Part shown: positions 52,106 to 59,630 of the stretch, piece by piece
How positions within the stretch are numbered: position 1 is the first letter of the stretch
Layout: each line of letters begins with the position of its first letter
Source of the DNA: Niabella drilacis
Lineage (GTDB): Bacteria; Bacteroidota; Bacteroidia; Chitinophagales; Chitinophagaceae
Assembly: GCF_900101395.1 (NCBI RefSeq)
Contig: NZ_FMZO01000004.1
Coordinates: forward strand, 236,070 to 300,069
Direction of reading: 5' to 3'
DNA: 64,000 nucleotides
Notes under the pieces: generated by a model
What the model saw: the letters and a program-made list of their open reading frames with translations, nothing else
The model's database searches: none
What the model was told of the DNA's origin: nothing
Made by a program: the position numbers and the translations under genes

Positions 52106-54028
52106 TCAGTTTCGCATGACCTCGATCATTGCCTTCATTTCTTCCACCAGGTTATCGGTATCACCGTCGAAACCTACTACTTTAAAACGAACGTTGCCGC
52201 TTCCGTCGATCAGGAATTTGGTAGGAATGCCGCTGACCGCAAAACTCTCGGCTACCTTGCTGTCTGCATCCAGCAGCACATGAAAGCTGTATTGGTATTT
52301 TTTTATAAAATCTCCTACTTTGGCAACCATTTCTTCAGGTTTTGCTCCTTCCCGTGTATTTACGAACAGAAATGCCACGTCCGGATCGTTCTTAAGCTCA
52401 TTTTGAGCTATCTGCATACCTGGAAAGGATGCCCGGCAAGGGCCGCACCAGGTAGCCCAGAAATCGGCCACAACGATCTTCCCTCTTAGTGCTTCCAGTG
52501 AAACTTCTTTTCCTTCAAGATCTTGTAAGGCAAATCTTGGAGCGGGCTCATTGATCATCTGTTTCCGCAATGTCTCTTTTAGTTTAACCCGGTATGCCAT
52601 CAGGAGGTTTTCCAGGTAATCTGCATATCCTTTTTCAGATTTGTTTTTTGAAAGGTAGCTGCTTTTCAGGAGCTGTTTCAATGTTGTGGTCCCCTTTCCT
52701 TGTTTTATCAGTTCTTCAAGTTCCTGCCTTATGGCGTCCTTTCCCTTTATACCGGCTTTGAACACGAGGTAGCGTTCAATGATCTCGGTGTTGGCTTTAC
52801 CGGTTTTCTGTACAGCCTCTTCCTGTACCCGGTAGGCGGCGGAGCGCTCGTTAAGTTTCCAGAGAATGAGTGCATAGGTATCCATGTAATTTCCCAGGTT
52901 ATATTCCAGGCTTTTGAGGTAATCGGCCTTGGTACGGTAATCAGGTTTGTTAACGGGCGCTGCCAATTCCTTTTTTATGCTGGCCAGAGCCCTGGCCGAT
53001 AGTGTCTTTGCAAACTTTAAACTATCGCCTTTTTTATCCAGCCCTTTTCCGGACAGCTCCCAGGCGGCTTCGTTGTAAGCCAGTGCCAGCGCGGTATTGC
53101 TTTCTGTTTTTGCAATGTACTTATTAAAATCGGCCCATTCTCCAGCCACGCCGGCATTATAGGCCATCTGGCCATAGGTACTGCTGCGGATATTGGCATA
53201 GCTTTTTTCATCAGCCGCATTCGTTGCCGGAAAATCTTTTTGCAGGGTATCCAGCATCCGGAGTCGTTTTTCCATATCCTGCTCCCCGTACAGGGTATTG
53301 AACCGGTCACTTTTAGCAGCGGCTCCTTTGGGATACAAGGCTTCAATTTCTTTTTTTATTTTTTCGGCCTGATCATTGTCTTTCAGGGCAAGATAGAGAT
53401 AATGTAAGGTGAGATAATCGGTTTCGGTTTTATCTGTCTTTTGCCGTACTGTTTCAATCAGTTCTTCCGTTTTTTTCTTTCCGTTTTCTTTATCTGAAGC
53501 CATTAAAAGACGTGCGTATTGGCTGGCATGCAGGGCTTTAAGTTCCGGATAGGCTTCAAACTCCCGGTTATAAAGGGCCAGGTTTGTTTCGGGTTTTACT
53601 TTCATATCCACCATAAAACTTCCAAAATTATTTAAAGAGGCCAGGGCAATGGCGGCACTCTTCACGGGTTTATTATCCTGCATTAATAATAAAGAGTATC
53701 CCTGCTCCTTATTATTATCCATATTGTTATCCTGTTTAAAAGCGATCAGCAGGGCCTTCGCCGTGTCATTGGTAGGGATGCTGCCCGTCCATCTACCATT
53801 AGCTCTGGAAGCAGTTACCTCTACTGCCCGGATGGTTCCGTCGTAAAGAAAAACGGCAGGTGTAACGGCTTCCGCGTTTTCCAGCGGCGTGCCGGATGGG
53901 TCATATTCGAACCGGATGATATCGCCCGGCTTGGGCTGGGCTGGCGTGAACCGGAGATTTTCGTGCTGTGCCCAAATAAAGAGGGTACTCAAAGTCAGCA
54001 GGCCCGTCAGCAAAAATTTTGATTTCAT
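52106..54028 (-). CDS. Exported TlpA-like thioredoxin with long N-terminal region
   Basis: 640 residues from ATG at 54028 (a longer frame to 54058 lacks a signal at its start). Signal peptide (ending LFIWAQ); then about 490 residues of mainly helical sequence with a TPR-like pattern (repeated YLALKDNDQAEKIKKEIEAL-type helices); then a TlpA/redoxin domain (about 495-640) with DFWATWCGPCRASFPG (CGPC about 528-531) and cis-Pro in VSGIPTKF. It should be a periplasmic disulfide reductase or redox sensor. The tail is the intact relative of the remnant at 23708. Isolated gene. Confidence 0.87.
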   Translation of the reverse strand: MKSKFLLTGLLTLSTLFIWAQHENLRFTPAQPKPGDIIRFEYDPSGTPLENAEAVTPAVFLYDGTIRAVEVTASRANGRWTGSIPTNDTAKALLIAFKQDNNMDNNKEQGYSLLLMQDNKPVKSAAIALASLNNFGSFMVDMKVKPETNLALYNREFEAYPELKALHASQYARLLMASDKENGKKKTEELIETVRQKTDKTETDYLTLHYLYLALKDNDQAEKIKKEIEALYPKGAAAKSDRFNTLYGEQDMEKRLRMLDTLQKDFPATNAADEKSYANIRSSTYGQMAYNAGVAGEWADFNKYIAKTESNTALALAYNEAAWELSGKGLDKKGDSLKFAKTLSARALASIKKELAAPVNKPDYRTKADYLKSLEYNLGNYMDTYALILWKLNERSAAYRVQEEAVQKTGKANTEIIERYLVFKAGIKGKDAIRQELEELIKQGKGTTTLKQLLKSSYLSKNKSEKGYADYLENLLMAYRVKLKETLRKQMINEPAPRFALQDLEGKEVSLEALRGKIVVADFWATWCGPCRASFPGMQIAQNELKNDPDVAFLFVNTREGAKPEEMVAKVGDFIKKYQYSFHVLLDADSKVAESFAVSGIPTKFLIDGSGNVRFKVVGFDGDTDNLVEEMKAMIEVMRN

Positions 54029-54478
54029 ATATGTTGTTTTAGGTTTATATACCCGCAAGCATTTTAAAAGCTCCGATACGGAGTTCTAAATCTGAAAGTA
54101 AAGAGATCCGATTGCCGCCTCACAGACCGTATACCTCGATAAAATTGCCGGGTATACTTTATCGCTCATGAAATAAGCTGTACATACATTTCCCTGACCC
54201 GCCTGCCTCTGCTTTCCATAAATTTTCTTGAACTATGAATATAGTTATATTTTTTTATTTTCCGAAACCTGATTTATTTTTCAAAGAAGGCAGGTTTTAA
54301 CGGGGAGGACGAATTCTGAAAGCAATTTCCGGGGCAAGGCAGCCCGACAGTCTGGTATTGGACAGGCAACAACAATTCCGGGCGGCGGGTGTTTAAATAA
54401 CATGTATCCGGCAGGGAAAATAGTTTATTTCTGCGCCGCGCGTGTTAAATAACGGGAACAATAAAGTAATTTTACAAA
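54029..54478. other. 450-bp intergenic region
   Basis: No gene is seen. There is a 7-bp inverted repeat CGATAAA...TTTATCG and a small AACTAT-gaat-ATAGTT palindrome (54231-54246), with low-GC stretches. The right end carries TAATTTTA, ending 4 nt before the ATG at 54479. Confidence 0.4.
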
Positions 54479-54700
54479 ATGAAAAAGAGAGTGCTGTTTG
54501 CAGTTGTTTTTATCCTGGGGCTTATTCAGACGGTGCAAACATTTGCCCAATGTTCTATTTGTACTAAAACCACGCAACAAATGGGCGATGGGCCTGCAGA
54601 GGGGTTCAATACAGGCATTCTTTACCTGGCCTTTCTGCCACTGGCGCTGATGGTCTTCCTGGGAGTCCGCTGGTGGCGGAACGAAAAGAAAAATTCCTGA
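54479..54700 (+). CDS. Small exported membrane protein with CxxC motif
   Basis: A 73-residue protein: signal peptide (MKKRVLFAVVFILGLIQTVQTFAQ), a short mature N-terminus with a CxxC motif (CSICTKTTQQM), then one TM helix (GILYLAFLPLALMVFLGVRWW) and a basic tail. The CxxC may hold metal or a redox disulfide near the inner-membrane face. No family recognised. It precedes the DUF937-like gene by 56 bp. Confidence 0.6.
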   Translation: MKKRVLFAVVFILGLIQTVQTFAQCSICTKTTQQMGDGPAEGFNTGILYLAFLPLALMVFLGVRWWRNEKKNS

Positions 54701-54756
54701 ATTTCCGGTATTGATCTTATTTTGTAGTCAACTTTTATATCTAAAACAGAAACAAA

Positions 54757-55365
54757 ATGCTAGATCAGATCCTGAACCTCGTAAAACAATACGGACAACA
54801 ATCCGTAGTGGATAACCCAGATGTACCCAATGAGTACAATAACCAGGTAATGGCAGAGGCTGCCAGTACGATTACCAATGGTTTTCAGAATATGGCAAGC
54901 GGGGGTGGGCTCCAGAGTATCCTTTCCCTGTTTACAGGCGGTCAAAACCAGAGCAACGGCGGAGGTATATTGAGTAACTCCATCGTTAGTATGATGATCG
55001 GCCATCTGGCAAACCGGCTGGTTTCGAATATGAACCTGAGCCCTGCTACTGCTAACAGTATTGCCAACAACATTATCCCGAGTGTGATCAACAGTATGGT
55101 CTCCAAAACAGCAAGCAGTGATCCCGGGGATAGTGGCTTTAACCTTAATAGCCTGATCGGCAGTTTAACGGGAGGAGGAAATAGTGCAGCGGCCGGGGGA
55201 TTTGATTTCCAGGGTTTATTGAGCCAGGTTACCGGTGGGCAGGATACCGGAGGAGGCGTGAACATAGGGGATATTATCAGCCAGGTTACACAAAGCGCAC
55301 AGCAACACCAGCAATCGCAGCAGTCGGGCGGATTGGCAAATTTAATTTCAGGATTTTTTAAATAG
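54757..55365 (+). CDS. DUF937-like Gly/Ser/Gln-rich protein
   Basis: A 202-residue protein without a signal peptide. MLDQILNLVKQYG, the helix with NEYNNQVMAEAASTITNGF and the segment GHLANRLVSNMNLSPATANSIANNIIPSVINSM resemble the DUF937/YidB-type family. Gly/Gln/Ser-rich linkers interrupt the helices and the C-terminus is QQHQQSQQSGG-type low complexity. Function unknown. A perfect terminator follows after 21 bp. Confidence 0.65.
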   Translation: MLDQILNLVKQYGQQSVVDNPDVPNEYNNQVMAEAASTITNGFQNMASGGGLQSILSLFTGGQNQSNGGGILSNSIVSMMIGHLANRLVSNMNLSPATANSIANNIIPSVINSMVSKTASSDPGDSGFNLNSLIGSLTGGGNSAAAGGFDFQGLLSQVTGGQDTGGGVNIGDIISQVTQSAQQHQQSQQSGGLANLISGFFK

Positions 55366-55386
55366 TCCGGTAAATTACCTTTTTGA

Positions 55387-55418
55387 AGCAGTAAAAGATC
55401 TCTTTTACTGCTTTATTT
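55387..55418 (+). terminator. Intrinsic terminator after the DUF937-like gene
   Basis: Perfect 12-bp stem AGCAGTAAAAGA / TCTTTTACTGCT with a minimal loop, then TTATTTTTT. Confidence 0.9.
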
Positions 55419-55795
55419 TTTATGGCTAACCAGAGGTGCATTTACTCGATGGGAGTACTGTAGGGTTCACCGGAAACGATGCTATTTCGCTTAAGATCAA
55501 TACACTTTAGGCCTGTCGTTTCCGGGCATTGCGCAATCTTGCACAGTAAAGAGCGGGCGTGCCGTCCGCCGGAACAAAATTTCCTGTATTGCTATCGGTT
55601 TTGGCATAGTTTCTGCACCTTATGACACTGGAGTGCGTTCTTGTTTTATTTGATAGTTGGTAAAATCGGTTTTGCATTATTTTAACAGCCCGGTTGTAAT
55701 ATTGGCAAGGATATTGCGTTTCTTAAAAAAGAACAATAGTAAAAGAATTTTAAAAAAGATAGTCAATTTTCTCATAAGCAGTTAGTTTTGGTTGC
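55419..55795 (+). other. Gene-free interval ending in a stand-alone terminator; possible small RNA or peptide
   Basis: Between two plus-strand terminators lie about 380 bp with no normal gene. A short basic frame from TTG at 55702 to TAG at 55785 could encode a 27-residue Arg/Lys/Ile-rich peptide (ARILRFLKKNNSKR then ILKKIVNFLISS). Alternatively the DNA makes an untranslated RNA. No clean -7 element was found. Confidence 0.3.
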
Positions 55796-55827
55796 GACCC
55801 CTGTTTCTACAGGGGTCTATTTTTTTT
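55796..55827 (+). terminator. Plus-strand terminator without a visible upstream gene
   Basis: GACCCCTGT / ACAGGGGTC with a 4-nt loop, then TATTTTTTTTA. It overlaps the 3' end of the convergent VanZ-type gene. On the minus strand no T tract follows, so it serves plus-strand transcription, and it is not needed by the terminated upstream gene. Confidence 0.8.
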
Positions 55828-56304
55828 ATACAGGTAGCTACTTGCCAGCAAGCCCATAATGGCTCCCGCTCCATCCGCTAGGATATCGCCCGGGTCAAAT
55901 GACCGGTTGGGGATATACCACTTTTGAACATATTCCATAATGATACCATATAGAAAGGCAATGATGGAGACTATTATAAAAATGCGGATCTTTCTGTGCA
56001 ACCTTCCTTTTCTCATAACCCAGAGATTCCAAAGAAATACCAGGAGGGAGAACAATCCGATATGTACCCATTTATCAAAATAGATCTTATCAAAAATATC
56101 TTCACTGGGAAATGCCGATCCTGGTAATGTGAGGAGCACGAAGGTTATGATAAAATAAACACAAGCACCAATAAAGAGCAATCCTGTTTTCAAGAATGAG
56201 TATTTTTTGGGTAAACAAAAACCATTCACTGAACAGTGAATGGCTATAAGACAAATGTAATATATAATGAATTTATTTTCTGACAGATCAAGATCATTAA
56301 CCAA
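55807..56304 (-). CDS. VanZ-family membrane protein
   Basis: A 165-residue protein with four hydrophobic helices and the VanZ signature: FDKWVHIGLFSLLVFLW followed later by YGIIMEYVQKWYIPNR and FDPGDILADGAGAIMG. The family is named after a teicoplanin-resistance gene, but most members, including this one, have unknown function. It overlaps the upstream gcvH by 8 bp, so the genes are cotranscribed. No glycopeptide-resistance genes are present. Confidence 0.85.
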   Translation of the reverse strand: MVNDLDLSENKFIIYYICLIAIHCSVNGFCLPKKYSFLKTGLLFIGACVYFIITFVLLTLPGSAFPSEDIFDKIYFDKWVHIGLFSLLVFLWNLWVMRKGRLHRKIRIFIIVSIIAFLYGIIMEYVQKWYIPNRSFDPGDILADGAGAIMGLLASSYLYKKNRPL

Positions 56305-56674
56305 CCAGGGCTTCGTACGCAGCGGCCTCCAGTAAGGTTGCCACGTCGGCCGGGTTAGCGACTTTCATCTTGATCATCCAGCCTTCACCATACGGATCGG
56401 TATTCACCAGTTCCGGGGAATTGGCAAGCGCTTCATTTAATTCTGTTACTTCACCATCAACAGGAAGGAACAGGTCGGAAACTGTTTTAACTGCTTCTAC
56501 TGTACCAAAAACATCACCAGCTTTTAACGAGGTTCCGATGGTTTCTACCTCTACATAAACGATATCGCCCAGTTCTCTTTGCGCGAAATCTGTAATGCCG
56601 ATAGTAGCTACATCGCCATCGAGGCTGATCCATTCGTGATCTTTGGTATAACGCAGGGTTTCTGGATAACTCAT
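56297..56674 (-). CDS. gcvH: Glycine cleavage system H protein
   Basis: A 125-residue protein with the lipoyl-carrier fold: TKDHEWISLDGDVATIGITDFAQRELGDIVYVE, and the lipoyl Lys63 in VEAVKTVSD, then PVDGEVTELN and DPYGEGWMIKMK. It shuttles the aminomethyl group between the P, T and L proteins of glycine cleavage. The gene is separate from other gcv genes, usual in Bacteroidota. Overlaps the VanZ-type gene. Confidence 0.97.
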   Translation of the reverse strand: MSYPETLRYTKDHEWISLDGDVATIGITDFAQRELGDIVYVEVETIGTSLKAGDVFGTVEAVKTVSDLFLPVDGEVTELNEALANSPELVNTDPYGEGWMIKMKVANPADVATLLEAAAYEALVG

Positions 56675-56928
56675 AACAATATTTTTGAGTACAAATATGA
56701 GTAAAGGAAGTCAATATTCCATTTTTAAGAAGATAATTTTTAAAGGAGTGCTAATTTTTTGCAAATGCTGCTGAACCTGTGTAACATTTTTATCTGTGAT
56801 ACGATTGATTCCTTCAGAAGAGAACACTGGTCCCTGCTCACCGCTCCGCTTAAGGAGCGTTTTGTCACAATTAACGGGTGTTTTACCCCTTTTACCGGTA
56901 ATTGCTGGACTGGCGGATAACGGAACTT

Positions 56929-56936
56929 TAGTTTTG
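56929..56936 (+). promoter_or_regulatory. -7 element (TAGTTTTG) for the barrel gene at 56958
   Basis: Exact TAnnTTTG, 21 bp before ATG. A TTG at 56902-56904 gives a long (24-bp) spacer, so -33 assignment is uncertain. Confidence 0.5.
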
Positions 56937-56957
56937 TGACATACAATATAGTTGGAT

Positions 56958-59396
56958 ATGAGAAAGATTTTTTTGATTGGATTTTGCTTTTGGAGTGCCG
57001 TGGCCCAGGCACAAAGTATTTCAGGAAAAATAACAGGAGCGGACAGTAAGCCTCTGGAAAAGGCTTCTGTTGTTCTTTTGCAGGCAAAGGATTCATCCGT
57101 ACAAATGATAACCGCTGCTGATAAAAGCGGCGTCTTCCGTTTTGAGAGGCCGGGTACGGGAATGTATTTAATAAAGGCTACCAATGTGGGATATACCCCT
57201 GCCTATTCGGACACCATTCGCCTGGAAGACAAAGATCTTACTATTGCTGCAGTTACACTTGAAAAAGGAACCACGCAGCTTGCCGGAGTTGTGGTTAGTG
57301 CCAAACGGCCGATGATTGAGGCAAAACCCGGCAAGATGGTCCTCAATGTAGAGTCCATGCCATCGAATACCGGGCTCAATGCGCTGGAGCTGCTGGAAAA
57401 ATCGCCGGGGGTTACGGTAGACAATGACGGGAACGTAAGTTTAAAAGGGAAGCCGGGCGTACTGATCCTGATCGATGGTAAGCAGACCTATATGAGCGGG
57501 CAGACGCTGGCCAATTTTTTGAAGAGTATACAAAGCAATGGTATCGACCAGATAGAGATCCTGACCAGCCCGCCGGCAAAATATGACGCTGCGGGGAACG
57601 CAGGCATCATCAATATCAAAACCAAGAAGGGAGTGGTTAAAGGGGGTAACGGAACGGTGAACCTGGGCTATAACCAGGGGATCCTGCCCAACTTTTTTGG
57701 AGATGTTAATTTTAATTACCGGGGAGAAAAGGTGAATCTTTTTGGGGGGTATAACGGGGGGAGCTGGCAAAACACCTCCGAACAGTTCATAGACCGTAAC
57801 TTTTACAAGAACGGGGCCCTTTCGGGATCATCCGATCAGCTGGCGCACCGTCATGGGTACGGAAACTACCATAGTGCAAAGCTGGGTATGGATTATTACT
57901 TTTCCAAAAAGGATGTGGCCGGTGTGGTTGTAAACGGAAATTTTTATAACTGGAACCAGAACCAGGATCTGCTCTCGAATCTGCGTAACACATCAGGTGC
58001 GGTTGAATCTATACTCAAAAGCCAGAGCGATAACGGGGGCAATGGAAATAATATTACAACAAATGTAAATTACAAGCACAGTTTTGATTCTTCCGGCCGG
58101 GAGTGGACGGTTGATCTGGATCAGGCTTACTACAAAAGCACGGGAAATAATAAACTGATCACACAGCCGCAAAATGCGGAGGGCCACAATAACGGAGATG
58201 CAACTACCTTATTGGGAAGTGCTCCTTCCAATATCCGGATCTATAGCGCCAAAACAGACTATGTACATCCTTTTAAGAGGGAGCTGAAGCTGGAAGCCGG
58301 CCTTAAAAGCAGCTTTTCGTCCACAGATAATGCTGCAAACTATTTACGGAATGCGGGTACAGGGTGGGTGGCAGATAACACCATCAGTAATCATTTTATT
58401 TACAAGGAGAATATCAATGCGGCCTATACCACGCTTACGAAGAAAATAAAGAAATGGGAACTGAGTGCGGGCATAAGAATGGAGAGTACCATTGCCAAAG
58501 GTCACGAACTGCGCTCGGATTCGTCCTTTAAGCGGAATTATACCAATTTTTTCCCCTCAGCAGGCGCCAGCTTTAATCTTAATGATAACAATCAGCTCAG
58601 TTTAAACTATAACAGGAGGATCACCCGCCCGGATTTTGAATCGCTGAACCCGGCTATCTTTTTCCTGGATTCGCTCACTTATGGCCAGGGAAATCCTTAC
58701 CTGATGCCGCAATTCACCAATAACATAGAGATGAGCCATACCTTTAAAAGAATGCTGACCACTACCATCAACTATACAAAAACCAGCGACATCATCACCC
58801 AGATCCTGAAGCAGCATACAGAAGAAAAACGGACCTACCAGACGGTGGAGAATCTGAGTTCAATGCAGCAATGGGGCATTTCCGTGATGTTTAACAAGCA
58901 GCTTACCAAGTGGTGGTCTTTAAATGCATTTGCCAATGCAACCAGCAACCATTACAAAGGAATATACAATAGCGGAACAGCAAATGAATCAATCGCCATT
59001 GACTATATAGGGTTTAATTCAAATATGACTAACTCATTTACCTTCCTTAAAACCTGGGGCATGGAGCTGAGCGGCTGGTATGTGGGCAAAGACGGCGATG
59101 GAGGGCTGGTGATCTTTAAGAATATGGGCGCCCTGAATGCCATGCTGTCAAAACAGCTTTTCAATAAAAGGGCAACAATCAAAGCAGGAGTGCGGGATAT
59201 CTTCAAAACCCAGGTATTTGATGCGGTTTCACGCTATAGCGATGTGGATATTTATATCAGGAACAGCAGGGACAGCCGCAGGTTTTCTGTATCCTTCACC
59301 TATAAGTTTGGCAAAAACAATATTGCGCCTGTCCGAAACAGGAGGAGCGGGTCTTCCGATGAGCAAAACCGGGTAAAAAGCGGTGGCGGCAATTAA
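56958..59396 (+). CDS. Outer-membrane beta-barrel receptor, paralogue 1
   Basis: 812 residues from ATG at 56958 (MRKIFLIGFCFWSAVAQAQS; an in-frame TTG at 56952 is less likely). A signal peptide, a carboxypeptidase-like domain (about 20-100, SGKITGADSKPLEKASVVLL), a plug-like region (about 105-215, RPMIEAKPGKMVLNVE and GVLILIDGKQTYMSG, AAGNAGIINIKTKKG) and a barrel of the OMP_b-brl_3 type. It is followed by a clear paralogue, and their N-terminal halves share the order of motifs. Likely imports or binds an unknown substrate. The C-terminal tail (RRSGSSDEQNRVKSGG) extends past the barrel. Confidence 0.88.
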   Translation: MRKIFLIGFCFWSAVAQAQSISGKITGADSKPLEKASVVLLQAKDSSVQMITAADKSGVFRFERPGTGMYLIKATNVGYTPAYSDTIRLEDKDLTIAAVTLEKGTTQLAGVVVSAKRPMIEAKPGKMVLNVESMPSNTGLNALELLEKSPGVTVDNDGNVSLKGKPGVLILIDGKQTYMSGQTLANFLKSIQSNGIDQIEILTSPPAKYDAAGNAGIINIKTKKGVVKGGNGTVNLGYNQGILPNFFGDVNFNYRGEKVNLFGGYNGGSWQNTSEQFIDRNFYKNGALSGSSDQLAHRHGYGNYHSAKLGMDYYFSKKDVAGVVVNGNFYNWNQNQDLLSNLRNTSGAVESILKSQSDNGGNGNNITTNVNYKHSFDSSGREWTVDLDQAYYKSTGNNKLITQPQNAEGHNNGDATTLLGSAPSNIRIYSAKTDYVHPFKRELKLEAGLKSSFSSTDNAANYLRNAGTGWVADNTISNHFIYKENINAAYTTLTKKIKKWELSAGIRMESTIAKGHELRSDSSFKRNYTNFFPSAGASFNLNDNNQLSLNYNRRITRPDFESLNPAIFFLDSLTYGQGNPYLMPQFTNNIEMSHTFKRMLTTTINYTKTSDIITQILKQHTEEKRTYQTVENLSSMQQWGISVMFNKQLTKWWSLNAFANATSNHYKGIYNSGTANESIAIDYIGFNSNMTNSFTFLKTWGMELSGWYVGKDGDGGLVIFKNMGALNAMLSKQLFNKRATIKAGVRDIFKTQVFDAVSRYSDVDIYIRNSRDSRRFSVSFTYKFGKNNIAPVRNRRSGSSDEQNRVKSGGGN

Positions 59397-59630
59397 CCGT
59401 CTGCCTTTGAGCCATCAGCAATGAGCCGTCGGCCATCAGAATTGAACGCTTTCTGCTAATGCAGGCTTTTCAATTCTTAAATCTGAAAGCCGGCTGGAGG
59501 TTCCAAACCTGTTTACCCTATAAAAACGACCATTCACGGGAGATTTTTTGCCATTAAACGACAACCTGTTCCGCAGCTTGTTTTTAAGGCATAAGTTTGC
59601 TGCTTCAAAAAACGACAACAACACTCTTTT

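Noticed and set aside
55807..56304. Glycopeptide resistance through VanZ
   Set aside because: Only the VanZ-type membrane protein is present; without vanHAX-like genes its name does not imply resistance.
56711..57184. Minus-strand frame of 157 codons upstream of the barrel receptor
   Set aside because: Overlaps the promoter and 5' part of the receptor gene and its translation shows no domain.
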